From Branchiostoma floridae (lineage: Eukaryota; Chordata; Leptocardii; Amphioxiformes; Branchiostomatidae): 64,000 nucleotides of DNA. The stretch lies in contig NC_049983.1 in NCBI RefSeq assembly GCF_000003815.2, positions 5,997,276 to 6,061,275 on the forward strand, in the 5' to 3' direction. Positions within the stretch are counted from its first letter, which is position 1, and every line of letters begins with the position of its first letter. Positions 1 to 12,375 of the stretch are shown here, in pieces. The notes beneath the pieces were generated by a model, which saw nothing but the letters and a program-made list of their open reading frames with translations, ran no database searches and was not told the DNA's origin. Position numbers and translations under genes: made by a program.

Positions 1-506
1 TTTCACATATGACATACTTGCAACATACTTATGTACATGCACTGTACCTCTCTCATATGACAAAAGTGAGGGAACTTTTCACTTTACCTGTAACTAAATT
101 GGACATTGCTATCATTAACATAGTTTACATAGCAAATTAAAAACCACTAATTGCACCTCATTTATCATTTGTGGCAACTGATTCTTAGTTCATGTAGTCC
201 GTGTCTTATGTTTGTAATTTTTAAATAATCTTATTATTCTGAGCCACCGGGGCTCAAAACACTCCTTGGCCAACTGAAAACCTTATGTCACCGGTAGATC
301 TGCTTGGAAATTAATCTTAAAATTAATCTTAAAATCACTGGAGAAACAAACGCCGGGAAGCAATACGCTCCATGCGGAAATAACAAGTATTGCACAAATC
401 AAGAAAAAAACTTACATCACTCAGTCTCAGTGGCTGCTTGCACCTCCTGCATTGATGTCCGAACTGTAGAGAAATCATTTCATCTCTTAATTTTCTTATG
501 CCAAAG

Positions 507-2750
507 CACTACACGAAAACTTGAATATACGGTCGTTTTTGGGGTTGCATATGTCCCGTGAAACCTGGTGTATCCGGGGCATGTGCAGTCATATCCTGTT
601 ATGACAAGCGCGGGTCCTGCATATTACCGCTTATGCCTGCACATCCGGTAATTAGACATGTATGGGGATATGCGGCCCCTGCTCACGTCTCGTGTCTTGA
701 GTAATGCCAAACAAGAGACCATCTTGTGTGTGAATTGATAGACGTAATGATGCTTTGTCATAAGAATAGGTTTGAGTAAGATTGGTAAAGGACATCCGCT
801 TTACATAAAAGTACTCTCCAAGCGGATGTGTATTGACTTGTCTGGCATTTTTAGTCAACAAAACTCACAAACGCCTGATCTAAACGAATGCATTGTTTTA
901 CAAGAACAAAGAAAGGCCTACGCACGAATGGCGCGTATCATCGTTTTCCAATGAATTGTTACCTAGAACGAACACTAAAAATAACTTTGAGCGCGTCGTG
1001 TACCAGCGTTTGCTTAAAAGCTTCGGTTTTACGTTTTTAGCTAATCAACTAATTTTACTTTTTTTTTGTAACTTTTGACACGAAAGAAAACATGGCTTAC
1101 CCACGCTCAATTTTGATATTCGTTTTTTTTTTGCTGCGGCAGTTTGTTGCCTAGATTGAACGACACGAAATGGACATTCTATGTAAAATCTAACACATTT
1201 GATGATAACATTCTCCACCATTCTATGGTGGGGTAGTCATTTTACGCCCTAAGCTTATCAATCAACTTAAACGGCCGCTTCAGTCTAAACACCAATGTTG
1301 TGCTTTTGACACAAAAGAAAACATGGCGTATATGATATACCCACGCTCGCATTGGAAGCCTTCATTCGTTTTTATCCTTGTGGATAATGCTTGTTGCAAA
1401 AACAATATGTTTGTTACCAGACTGATGTATGAAATCATTAACAATTACAGTAACACATTTTCACCTAGTTCCTTGTGGGTATTGTTTGACTGTGAACTGG
1501 CCAGGTGACAAAAGCTGAATATAGCTACAGTGGACCTCCCGACCTATTGTGTCTGTCTGTATGCAAATACTCATCAGAACTAGCCAATTGTATTTCACAC
1601 AGCATGTAGGTGTTTGAAAATAAGGACCAATCAACACACATGTCAACATTTTCAAATTTTACAGTTGGCATTTCAGAGCTAGACTTCTTTCTGTGAGGTT
1701 GCGCTTTTACGCAACGGATCCCGATAGCTGGATATCTGCATGCACGGCAGACAACGTCAGTGAACACTGAGGGATTTAGAATGATACGACCTCGAGACTA
1801 AACAACATCTTGCCGCGTGGAATTTGAACTGCCTACGCTGAAGGAATGGATTCTGCTTGGAGTGTTAAACAACTGTAATTTTATAGCTAGTATCCAGCCT
1901 CGCGCGCGGGCAGGCTCTGTAGAGTACGACTGACATGCCCGGTTGTGATTTTGCGGACGGTTTGAGACTATGTCACACGTCGCCATGTAGGGCTGGCTTA
2001 AAAGTTGCTGCCGGAGGCCGTGGTTGGCTCGGGTGATTTCTGCTTCGGCCCCGTGGACAGTGGAGGCTGCCCACCCGTGTCGCGATGGATCAATGGTTAC
2101 CACAAATCTTCACGTCCACGTTTAGAAATTTTGCCGCAGCTGTGCTCCTGACTAACAAAAGTCTGTGCAGAAGACGGGTGGACAACAGAATGTATGATAG
2201 CGGAAATGCAGAACTTCACAAGACGTAAAAGGAGCATCATTCTTAGCACATATGGAGGAAATCGTCAGGACAGTCTACTGTCCAGAAATACTTTGAAAAA
2301 AATAAAGAAAATTCATTCACCATTCAGAAAGAATAAAAGCAAAATAAACACACTACAGGGGGATCCTAGGTAGGGCAGGGTAGTAAAACAAAGCTGCTTT
2401 CAATGACAAAGGGTATAATGAAGCCGCTCAAGCCGAGGCCTGGGTGAGATAATTAGGTGATAATTAGGTGCTAAGAAGGGTGCATGTCCCGAATAGGCAG
2501 GCATATGCAGGAAATTTGGGTCGGATGAGCGGACATGGGCGGGACATGCACCGGGATGGCCAGGCACATATGCAGGCATTATCGGCCTCCATATGTCCCG
2601 CACACTAATAGTTGTGAATCTCCGGGTCATATGCAGGTCCGTCTATACCAAGTGTGCGGACGGCATATACCCGTTATCGGCCACATATTTTGAATATCTG
2701 GGTTTATATACAGGAGTATTCGACCCGGATATTCGCTTTTTCGTGTAGTG
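507..2750. mobile_element. Non-autonomous CACTA-like DNA transposon
   Basis: The left end CACTACACGAAAA matches the inverted right end TTTTTCGTGTAGTG, and both ends continue with imperfect complementarity. The 3-bp target duplication AAG lies at 504-506 and 2751-2753. Block B keeps the uninterrupted site (around 20401-20407), which fixes the boundaries. Short repeats containing GCATATGCAGG or its complement cluster near both ends, as subterminal repeats do in CACTA (EnSpm/CMC) elements. No open frame inside is recognisable as a transposase. A segment with GAAAACATGGC and nearby CCCACGCTC occurs twice (about 1075-1110 and 1305-1350). The ends and 3-bp duplication are seen; the superfamily is inferred from them. 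Confidence 0.8.
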
Positions 2751-2751
2751 A

Positions 2752-3184
2752 AGGCCGTGTTGATTTCATTATATGGATGTCATCCCCTGAGAACCTCAAA
2801 ACTGATGCGAGCGTGCGAATGAAAAAGAAAGTTTGGCCCAAAAGTTGCCTAGATTATAAAATCTAAGTGGTCAGAAATGATTAACAAATGACTTCTTCTT
2901 TTTCTCGTGTGAACAAATCGCTGAAAACATGTATAGTAAGTTATATACTTAACACTAGATCCTTCATTTTTTTGTTCTTTCACATCTTCGTCTATGACCT
3001 TGGAATTTGACCTTGCCACTCTATGACATTAGTAGGCATTTTTTGTGTGCAATCTACGGCATATCTTTCCTCATTTGCATTTGTTTTGTACAATTTATGG
3101 TTGAAACGTTCTATTTTCTAGAATAAACGGCCGAAAATTGATGGGCACTCGTATGTCATCCATATAATGAAATCAACATTCCCT
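2752..3184. mobile_element. MITE with ATGTTGATTTCATTATATGG termini
   Basis: The left terminus TGTTGATTTCATTATATG pairs with the inverted right terminus at about 3160-3184, giving a non-coding element of about 430 bp. A second copy occupies 20403-20829 in block B, and a partial diverged copy with only the left end starts near 16695. The CACTA-like element sits exactly at its left edge, so that insertion is nested. No clear target duplication is visible for the MITE itself. Confidence 0.7.
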
Positions 3185-4070
3185 AATAGACAATCCTTTG
3201 TGAAATACATTGCATCTAGATCTGTATCTGTATTTGAATGGAGTAAAACACCAGAGAATATAATATATAATAGAAATTAAGAAATACAAGTTGTTTTTAT
3301 CCATCTATGGTAACTGTAATGCGGCATATATGTTCAATGCGTGTGCAGAAAAAATACGCTGTGCCGACAATGTTCTAGAACAACATGGAGAACTGAAACT
3401 TCATAGCTACTATACGGAACTGAAAAATGAGCTCTCAAAGCAAACACTGCCTCTTCATTGTTAAACGGCAAAACCACAGCAAATATATTTCTAGTTTGAG
3501 TCAAAATAGATTTTGAGAAGGAGTGTGAATGTATGCCTATGGCGAAATGTCACGAGCTCAAAGAAACGACCAAACAAACTGAAAGGTAAAAAGAGGTTGG
3601 AATTCGGTATATTGGCAAACAAAGATTTCAGAACTTACCGGGGTGAACAGGTTCCTAACGGTCAATCTAACCGACTCCAAGTCCAACTCTTTTGAGAGTA
3701 CTGCGGGCATTTTAGATATTGTCTGTCAATATAATTTTTTGACGGAAATACCTCAAATTATTTCAAATCTCACAAAATCTAGTTGAAAGATTCGGCACCA
3801 AAGAAAAATCGTGCGAACACTAGCTCGAAGATGATTTGTGTGGTGGGCAACTCGACTGTGACGTCATAACGTTCCAATCTCTTTACTGTTGCGTTCAGGT
3901 CGATCGCTGATTGGCTGACAGTCTTTGACATAATGACGTAACTGACAGGGACGCTTGAATCGACAAAGCGCGAAGGACCATGGGAAACAAGGACGCCACA
4001 CACATACGTCATGTAACACGTAACAATGCGCTCGTCTCAGCTTGGTAACCCAAAGCGTCGGCCGCACACG

Positions 4071-5060
4071 TTATTCACCCCGACCAATCGAATGGGGACA
4101 TCCCTCGCGAATGTGCACACTCCTCTAGAAAATAGGACACTCCTCGACTTTCAAGGGGGCGCTCCTCCTGGAAAGGGGATGTTTCTCCCTCATTTAGGGG
4201 ACGCTCCTCCGGAAATGGTATGGTCATCGGGCATAGGGGACGTCCCTCCAACACCCCCGCCGGCCCGTGGAATCGGCCGCTAACCCGACAAATCCCTTTC
4301 TAGTTCATCTAAATCACAACATCCAAAACTTTAACCCCGTCAGTGCTCTCGACAAACGTCATACCTCGCCAGGTAATGATAGTTTTTTATTAAAAATTGA
4401 GGCATGTTGGGAAAAAAAGCCGCCCGCGCGGCAAAACATCACCAGTCTTCAGTGTTAAAATGGCGGCGTACCGCACGCCCGGCAAGCACAACATCGAGTT
4501 TTAGCCTAAATATCCGCGTGCTTGTCGAGTTTTAAGGCCTCTCTCCCCAACACACGTACATGGGAGAAGTTTCTAACACTATGTCATATCCGTGTGCTTG
4601 TCGAGACTGGCTTCCCTCCCAGGACATGTANNNNNNNNNNNNNNNNNNNNNNNNNNNNNNNNNNNNNNNNNNNNNNNNNNNNNNNNNNNNNNNNNNNNNN
4701 NNNNNNNNNNNNNNNNNNNNNNNNNNNNNNNNNNNNNNNNNNNNNNNNNNNNNNNNNNNNNNNNNNNNNNNNNNNNNNNNNNNNNNNNNNNNNNNNNNNN
4801 NNNNNNNNNNNNNNNNNNNNNNNNNNNNNNNNNNNNNNNNNNNNNNNNNNNNNNNNNNNNNNNNNNNNNNNNNNNNNNNNNNNNNNNNNNNNNNNNNNNN
4901 NNNNNNNNNNNNNNNNNNNNNNNNNNNNNNNNNNNNNNNNNNGTTATGTGACCAATTACGTGACAAGATCGCGATCGGAGTCTCTGTCGGTAGAAACTCC
5001 GATCGGGATTTCTACCAGTAGAATCGCCGATTCTACCAGATCGCAGTCTCTACCCTGTCA
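4071..5060. other. Block-A-specific segment with assembly gap and GTAGAA hairpins
   Basis: Where block B has about 33 bp (after 21726), block A has about 990 bp. It includes 312 N at 4631-4942, pyrimidine/purine-skewed repetitive sequence at 4100-4250, and a run of small palindromes at 4985-5045 such as GTAGAATCGCCGATTCTAC. It is probably an insertion, but its left edge is unclear and the gap hides much of it. No gene is seen. Confidence 0.6.
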
Positions 5061-6431
5061 TATATATAACATCAACGCGCTCATCGATTTTTGCCTGATG
5101 TTGACAAAGAGACTATTCTCCGGAAATGGTAAACACGACGAGAAAGTGGAAAAAAAAACATGTCGTGTGGTAGTTCCAGAAGTGACAATAGTTTTCAATT
5201 AAGTGAAACAAAATGAGGGATTTTGTGGACAACCAGCTCGCGGTATCCATTCTACAATAGTTATGATTTTATGATCTGCTTGACTGATCGCCCTTGCTGA
5301 ATTAATTTGGAGCTAGAACTGGATTTAACGTTATCGGGTTGTGTTGGTTGGAGAGTGGGGCTAACATCGAATCTTGCAAACCATGTTAGATAGCCGTGTT
5401 GACTGTTGCGGGCTTTTCTTGCTAACGGTCGACACGTCTAGGTTTATGAAGTGATACATTCATTGTCTATTTCAAGGCAAATATACTTGTCATTTGAACC
5501 GACCGCCATCCAGACACAGGCTTACAAACTTGCTGAACACCAAACACACATAAGCGCGCATACCTGTCCTTGGTGCTGAACAGTAACACAAGTAAACAAA
5601 CCGTTCCTGTACAGTCCATACACACGGGGAAGCATGTAACAATCCCTGGGTTCTAGAGTAAAGGAGGAAATGTGACGATTCTTCAGTTTTGGCGGGAAGT
5701 TTTCCCTGATTGCAGTTTGATGATGGGTTAAATAACATTGTTGTGTAAGCTCCGCTTCCCTACGGATGTCATATTGGAGGTGAAGGTATCTTTAGGGAAG
5801 GTTTGATACAAGGTGAAACAACGCAGTCTTTTTTTTTGGAGAGGCAACCAGATATAACCTGTGCTGCGTGGTGAAGAAGGTGTCGACTTTGAGACTGTAT
5901 GATTTGGATTATAAAAGTTTTCTATTTTGGGTATATAATACGCAACTGCCTTTCTAGTGTGAGTCGGCTGCAATTATGTGACCTCCGCAGTGCGGCGTTT
6001 CAAAGTAGTCGTGAGAAGGTGATAAGCCGACAGTTTTTGTTTTGAATTTTGTGGCTTGTACCCTATACGAAAACATATTCGTTTTTGGTATTCCTGAACT
6101 GCACTATATTTTTTTCCGCGTTGAAGGCACCTTGGTCACCTTGTAGCTATAGAGATCCCATAGGCCAAATGGTCTACCACAACAGAATGTGTGTTATGCT
6201 AATGAGTACTTCATTTGCCAATGACGAGACATAAAACTAGTCTCGTGATCGAAACGCGATGGAGCGATTTCATCAAAAATTGCAGTCGGAAGTACCTCTT
6301 TCACTTTTACGGCAGCAAACCCGACAGTGTCGGTGCAGCAGTCCTTATATCGTACACGTACGTAGTGCTTTTCAGTAGCTCCTAGCTGTAAGCAAATCCA
6401 AGTTGAAGACGGCGATAAAGTTAAGTGGACA

Positions 6432-8337
6432 ATGGCGAGTGTAGTCGAAACTTCTAGACGAGATATGATGGTCGGCGACTATGAAAAGTTGGAATAGCTT
6501 GGGCACGGGGCCTTTGGTAGAGTGTACAAAGGCCGGAAGAACGGCAACTTGTATGCCCTGAAGGAACTAGACCTGGGTGACGGTGACGACCAAGCCAGGA
6601 TGAATGCGGAGAGGGAGCTTGAGCCCCTGTTAGCTCTGGCCCAGCACCATCATCCTAACATTGTGCTGTTTATTGAAGATTTCAAGGACAAAAGCAGGTA
6701 ATTATAAGGGACTGTGAGATAATGTAGCGGAGCGTGTGGGGTAATGTGTCGAGGGGAACGTTATGTAAAATGCTTTTATTTCAATGGTAAATATTGTTGT
6801 TGGCTGTTGTGTCTTCCTTGTCCCCCAACGACCTGGAGGTCAATGGATTGTGAGCTTTATAAGAAAATTTTCCTGCAACAATGTTCGGTGGCTTACTAAA
6901 TGCGGCCACTGTCTCCGTAGTGGTGTGAGGCTCAAACAGTTGATTGTGCTCGGTCACAAAATTCTAACAACAATATTTGGAATTTTCTATTTTCATGAAT
7001 GACAGACTTATCGTTTTTGTTCCTGTTCCCCACGCGAGAAAGCAATCAACCGAAAGTGTGGAATTTTATTACTTGCAATCACGAGTCCCTCTTTCCCTTT
7101 TACATTAGGTCAAGTGAAGTATAACTATAGCATGAAGCCCAGTCATCTTATATTGAATTTTTAAAAGGGGTAGGGGCTGATTCAACGCCGGCTAAAGCTA
7201 ACAAGACTAGATTCCAGGCTAATGTGACGTTCAACAATTGTAAATATTACTGTTAACTAGCCTGTGGCTCGTGATGGAGTTCTGTCCGCTGGGGACTATG
7301 AAGTTCCTGCTGGAAAATGGACCCTCCTACAACGAGCAATTCATGCGGCAGATCGCCGATGCTGTCGCCTACCTGCACGGCTGTGGTATTGTGCACCGGG
7401 ACCTGAAGCCTGACAACGTCCTGGTCTCTGGTACTGAACAAGACCCAATCGCAAAGGTGGCTGACTTTGGATTGGCTAAGGTAATGAACGGGTTTCAAGA
7501 CAACTTAGGCCATGTTTAAATGCAGTATGTTGAAATACCAAGTACATTTTGCGTGGTTGAGACTCAGCTTGCTTTTAGGCACACAATTAAGTGCCAACAA
7601 GACTTTACACATGTTTTGACTAACAAGTTACGATTTTCAAAAATTTTCTCATTTCTACATCACAGATTTGCCGAAACGCATTTGGTGACATCTTTTCCCA
7701 GTACTACCTGCAAACAGACGGGGTATTCTTTTGGTACGCTGCCCCGGAGATTTGGGACCGTCACTACACCGAGAAATGTGACGTGTACTCCATGGGTGTC
7801 ATGTTCGCCGCCATGCTTGACCGTACAATTACAACAAAAACGTAGGTGGAAATTTATCATCCGCTTGAACCATTTATAACGGATTTGTATCAGTATTTAC
7901 AAATCTGTGCCTTCTTGTATTGGTAAGTTTAATCTATCACCTAATGACTATTTCTGATATCTGTTTTTTAGCATGATGATACAATATATATTGACAGAAA
8001 CTGCCACTGCAGAGGAAACTGTGACAGTATCTGTGACATGATTGTGCTTTTATCTTCCATACTGACCATTCAATATGCCGAACATTAATTTTGTTTTCAC
8101 AGTGTCGACAGGAAACCCCTTCTAGTTGTCTACATCAATGGGGAGCCAGTGGCCGATGTGCAGCTTCGAAACCCCGAAATCAACCTGGCAGATCACATCA
8201 TGACAGGACAGCCAGACAACATGCTCAAAGAAATCATTCTTCGCATGATGGCATATGACTATCATGCCCGTCCCACCGCAGCGGAAGTCAACACATCAAT
8301 TCGTCAAATACAGTCGGAGCCATGTACACTGTCGTGA
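6432..8337 (+). pseudogene. PDIK1L/STK35-like protein kinase, copy A, with nonsense codon
   Basis: Four exons join in phase: 6432-6697, 7261-7480, 7666-7841 and 8103-8337, giving 298 codons plus stop. Visible kinase motifs are the glycine loop LGHGAFGRVYKG, the lysine in [25 protein letters not shown] and DVYSMG. The tail after RTITTKT (LLVVYINGEPV, then an LRNPEINL-like stretch) resembles the insert of the PDIK1L/STK35 family, so a cytoplasmic or nuclear Ser/Thr kinase is the likely ancestor. Codon 22 is TAG (6495-6497), where copy B has GAG, and it lies directly before the glycine loop. The next in-frame ATGs are beyond that loop. Everything else is intact and catalytic residues are conserved, so this is either a very young pseudogene, a segregating null allele or a sequencing error. 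The family is recognised from memory of its layout. Confidence 0.8.
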
Positions 8338-9560
8338 GGCAAGTGTACGTGCATGCATGTCATCTTCCTGTTTGATGGGTCATATTAACTTTGCCAGAAA
8401 ATGATTGAAAATACAGTTTCGTAACACTTGTACCCAGCTCCACATTGGTATGAAAGTCCATCTTTTGATTTGGTCATTGGTGATTGGTCACTTGGTTATA
8501 ATTTCTGAGACTACACCAGGACAGTAACAAAATTCAGGCCTTGTAACCCAGGAGAGACCAATGAATCCCTTTCAAGATTTGACGGAGGAAGAAGAAACAC
8601 GACAAAAACAGTACATTGCACTTCCATACCTACAGTATGATGGAGTAAAATATAAAAAAATGTCATCTCTAAGCAAACCCTGATGATTCTAGAAACACAT
8701 TAATGTACAATTCCTGGCCATGGACTTCTTGCAGACTACACAGGGACAATACTATACCATTAGGCTCTGATCTTGGGGCGTCGCCAAAAAAAGAGGTTGA
8801 CTTATAGCCACGTTGTTTCATTAGCAGACCTAGCTTTTAAGCATATCTAACACAAATGAGCAGGGGTTTGTAACAAAAGCAAGCTGACTAATAGATGACT
8901 TGCAGGTCTAGACTCATCATGTCAATGGAGAGATAATTTGAGTTAGTTGTTATTAGCTGTGAAGCAGACAATTATCATAAAAGGCTACAAAATAGACGTA
9001 TTGACTTGGTAATGAAACTACAACACGAATAGTTTTGGCGTCATAGTATGTTTTCCTAGCGCAATTTTTCATATATGTCTCATACTAGTTCTTGTAACTG
9101 TCAAGTCGGAGCATAGCCGCAAAATAGTCGTAAACCGTCAACATGTTGTAAAACACAACCTTTTTACAAACAAATGCAGACCTGTTGTATACAGTTTGCC
9201 CAAGGCTATTGAAAGGATCGTCCTGTGGTCCTGTCAATAATGGAAGCGTTGCACTGTTGACAGAATAATCTCCGTTGACAGAATAATCTCCACTGTTGCC
9301 AGGAGACACAATAGCTATATATTTACTCGTTTGACATCCTCTGAAAAGCATCACCAAAGGGAATCATAAAATACCATCGAATAGATAATGGCAATTTGGC
9401 AAATACGAGCACATTAGACGAATAGCAGTTGGGGGTTTGTCAGCAGTACAAAATAATGTAACGTTATAGCCTGGAGAGAGCCATATGAACTACAGACAGG
9501 TCAGTGCGTCGGACACTGGAGTCATATGTCTATGGCAATATATTTGTTTCAAAAATACTG
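8338..9560. other. Intergenic sequence, no feature seen
   Basis: This is AT-rich sequence after the kinase stop codon. A short direct duplication (TCTCCGTTGACAGAATAA, about 9252-9285) is the only structure noticed. No convincing exon on either strand. Confidence 0.5.
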
Positions 9561-9571
9561 GAGCTATATAG

Positions 9572-9742
9572 GTGACGTTTTTCCAAAATTCACGTCACAT
9601 GGGACGTAAAATACGTGACGTCCGACCTATTACAAACACGTCACAGGCTACGTGCGGCATACGTGACGTTTCTTCATCAATAACTTAGTTAACGATTTAG
9701 TTACTGATGACTGATGTCTTAATAGTAGTTTGTAAGTGACGT
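9572..9742. promoter_or_regulatory. Cluster of six GTGACGT/ACGTCAC heptamers
   Basis: GTGACGT or its complement occurs at 9572-9578, 9592-9598, 9615-9621, 9638-9644, 9663-9669 and 9736-9742. These resemble CRE/ATF-type half sites. The cluster is 60-230 bp beyond the 3' end of the minus-strand gene at 9806. It may be a regulatory cluster, or degenerate sequence related to the nearby coding repeats, which are also rich in CACGTC. Confidence 0.35.
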
Positions 9743-9805
9743 GTTTTTAGTAATTAACCAAGTAACATTGGAACATCTTTTTTTTTCATCGTGATAGTAT
9801 GACGT

Positions 9806-11068
9806 TTAGTCCTCTGTTGTTTTACAGCAACAACATTTAAATGGCAGCATGAAAGCTTTGCGAATAGCCCGCAAGCATGTCCGGACGCGTGTGCTTTTCC
9901 TCACCCCCTTGGCTATGTTGTTCTGTCCGATGTCATTAATGTCGCTTGTACCGTGTTGAGTTTTGTTTCTGTCGTCCACCGTCATGTCACATGTGTCGTC
10001 TACAGTAACGTCAGTCACAATGTCACATGTGTCGTCTACAGTAATGTCAGTCGTAATGTCACCTGTGTCACCTACCGTCACGTCAGTCACAGTCTGTCCA
10101 TTGTCAGTCGCAATGTCACATGTGTCGTCGACTACTACAGTCAAGTCTGTCACGTCAGTCACAGTCTCCCCATTGTCATTTGTACTGTCACCTGTGTCGT
10201 CAACTACTACAGTCACGATATCTGTCACGTCAGTCACAGTCTGTACATTGTCAGCTGTACTGTCACTTGTGTCGTCAACTAATACAGTCACGTCTGTCAC
10301 GTCAGTCACAGTCTGTCCATTGTCAGTCGTAATGTCACCCTTGTCGTCCTCTACTACAGTCACGTCTGTCACGCCAGTCACAGTCTGTCCGTTGTCAGTC
10401 GTAATGTCACCCTTGTCGTCCTCTACTACAGCCACAGTCTGTCCGTTGTCTGTCTGTCTCTTGTCTTCTTTATCCTCTCTCTGCTTAACTTCAGATATTT
10501 TTCCCCTCTGCTTCTTGTTCGTCTTTTTTCCTCCTGCACTTGGTGGAGATGTTTCTTGAGGTACCTGAAATGGCATTGTTTCAAACTACTGATGTTAAGA
10601 AACGACATGTATGTTGTATTTCCAGCCTTCACTTATGAAGGAGGCATTTTCAAACAGTGATTTATTCAACTTTAGTTGGCTACAAGGTCAGACAATAATG
10701 TTAAGTAACAAACACATGTAAACTGAGCCGATCTGAGGAATCACTGTAAAGTCTACCCTCAATGTTACACGAAGGTCACAATTATTTGTTGTACTTAGCA
10801 GCTGCCAAAAACTAAGTTTAGCATTTGAAACCTTCATAAAGCTGCTGTTAAATGATAAAAAGCAAATGAATAAATGGATGAATGAATGAATGAATGACTT
10901 TATTGAAATGTCTTTATTAGATTATACACTCACAGGAACAGTTCGTACGTCTGCCTTATTCACAAATGGTCTGCCCAGCTCGTTGACACACAATCCACAG
11001 CCATCAGTGATACACCACATGGTGGTATAGCATTTGGGACATCTTAGGTGGAAGTTGTGGGTGTCCAC
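9806..11068 (-). CDS. Unrecognised cysteine-rich/repeat protein, paralogue 1 (two 3' exons)
   Basis: Two minus-strand exons are supported. The first, 11068-10934, is 45 codons in phase 0, flanked by CTCACCAG and GTGAGT; it has CPKC, then WC, GCGLC, spaced like a small zinc-binding knuckle. The second, 10564-9806, follows the acceptor TTTCAG and ends in TAG. It encodes a lysine-rich start, about seven imperfect repeats of roughly 24 residues built on DDTGDITTDNGQTVTDVTD, and a conserved tail AIRKAFMLPFKCCCCK that might be lipidated. No signal peptide or start codon was found, so 5' exons are missing or lie elsewhere. The paralogue at 17420-19375 keeps the first exon protein unchanged and the tail nearly so. 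Function unknown. Only the Cys exon and tail look constrained; the repeats vary. Confidence 0.6.
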
Positions 11069-11740
11069 CTGGTGAGGGCAGAAACAACAAGAGACTAGAA
11101 AGGCAACATTTTCGACGAAAATGGAAAAGTTTCCCCTTCCAGTAACAAGAAGTAGTAGTAGTCATATGGGAATAAAGTAAGTAGGAAACGGCGCCTCTCG
11201 AAATAAAATACTTTCTCCTCCTAATATACTACTCCTGTTTAACATTTTATATTCACACACTTGTATTCATACGCTTTTCTCAATTTGTGAGGCATCAATA
11301 TAAATTAGATGATCATATGCACATGTACAAGTTATGTGATTTTACATGTACAACATACTTATTGACTTTGATTTTGACTTATGCGCATAAGACATAATTT
11401 TTATCCTAATTTTACTCAATTTCAAGTGATGCAAGAAAGACCGAAAAGCATACAGCCCTTAGGCAACGTTGCTTCTGTCAGAGCATAATAAGATTGTTAA
11501 AAAAAGAAGAAAAAAACAACAACGCATCAGCAACAAGCCGTGGAATAGAAAAATGTTATTGCCATGGCGACAATGGTCTCTAAATAGTGGTAAACATAAC
11601 AAAACTCAAACTGGGAGTTGATTGGAAGATCCTGTCATGAAGATTTTTACCTCTGGTTCTGAGGCCTAGTCATACAAATTGGACTCACAGTACATGTACT
11701 ACAAATGTATGAGATCTAATCACACTAATGAGCAAAGCTG
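11069..11740. other. Sequence upstream of paralogue 1, no exon identified
   Basis: From about 11087 to 11340 the sequence is a diverged match to 19690-19930, so the duplicated unit extends past the Cys exon. I see no further exon. Confidence 0.45.
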
Positions 11741-11754
11741 AAAAGAAAAAATCT

Positions 11755-12180
11755 TATAAAATCTCCCTGTAAAAGAATGGACTCATCCAGTGTGCCCACG
11801 TAAAATAGTAAAATAGAGCAGTCCAAAGCAAGCGCTAAAAATGGATTTTGAATCATCACCGCCTAACCTGAATTTAAACTAACTCCGTGCAAGAATCGAC
11901 TCTTCATGTGATACCCCTATGTAACGTGTAGCAGTCAAAAATACTTCCACTAAAATAGGACTTTGACATAATCACCAAAGTCCAAAAATGAGTTTAAAGA
12001 AATACCCCCTCCGTGCAAGAATAGACTCTTCCAAAAACACCATGTAAAAATGCAAAATAGACCAGTCCAGAAATATTTCCACTGAACACACGACTTTTGT
12101 ATAAGAAACCCAGTCTAAAGTTGAATATAAATAAAAGTCCCTGTCCATGAATGGTCTCTTCCAGATAACACTAGACTTGC
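11755..12180. repeat. Degenerate ~125-bp tandem repeat, about 3.3 copies
   Basis: The motif CTCCNTGNAAGAATNGACTC recurs near 11764, 11885, 12008 and 12141. Each is followed at similar distances by AAAATAG..CAGTCC and a GGANTTTG-like stretch. The copies are diverged and carry no open frame. Confidence 0.55.
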
Positions 12181-12335
12181 TAATTGGCTGTCAAATCCTC
12201 CTCAGGATATTGATTCAGGCTAGACCATTGGCTGCCTCTTTGATTAACACATGTCCAGGCCTGCCCTGCAAGAGAAGTCCTCATGTGGGTCAACGACCTT
12301 GAGGTCATTGACCCCTCCTTTTAGCCATTGGTTCA

Positions 12336-12375
12336 TGCAAGGAGCTTTTATCCGATAAAAGCTCCTTGGTTCATG
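12336..12375. repeat. Short hairpin
   Basis: AAGGAGCTTTTATC is followed directly by its inverted copy GATAAAAGCTCCTT, inside a slightly longer near-repeat with GGTTCATGC on both sides. The rest of 12180-13017 shows nothing further, and 13018-13499 is an assembly gap. Confidence 0.6.

Larger units (their letters stand above)
1..7671 (+). repeat. Duplicated block A (paired with 19899-24949)
   Basis: Base 1 aligns with base 19899, and the two blocks stay near-identical by eye up to the first six bases of kinase exon 3 (7666-7671 against 24944-24949). Two stretches are found only here: the CACTA-like element 507-2750 and about 1 kb at 4071-5060. Only block B has the mariner at 23350-23928. Removing these leaves about 4.4-4.5 kb in each block. 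Apart from the kinase and the elements listed separately, I see no genes in 1-506, 3185-4070 or 5061-6431. Confidence 0.93.

Noticed and set aside
4522-5202. Open frames running through N stretches (also at 12904-13784 and 14183-14640).
   Set aside because: The frame is not defined across assembly gaps, and no protein-like sequence is visible on either side.
6049-6234. Short frame upstream of kinase copy A.
   Set aside because: The matching frame in block B is broken by indels, so there is no coding constraint.
9963-10559. Plus-strand Ser/Val/Thr-rich open frame opposite the Cys-rich gene.
   Set aside because: It is the antisense of the Asp/Thr repeats. The minus strand has the acceptor, the conserved tail and the paralogue.
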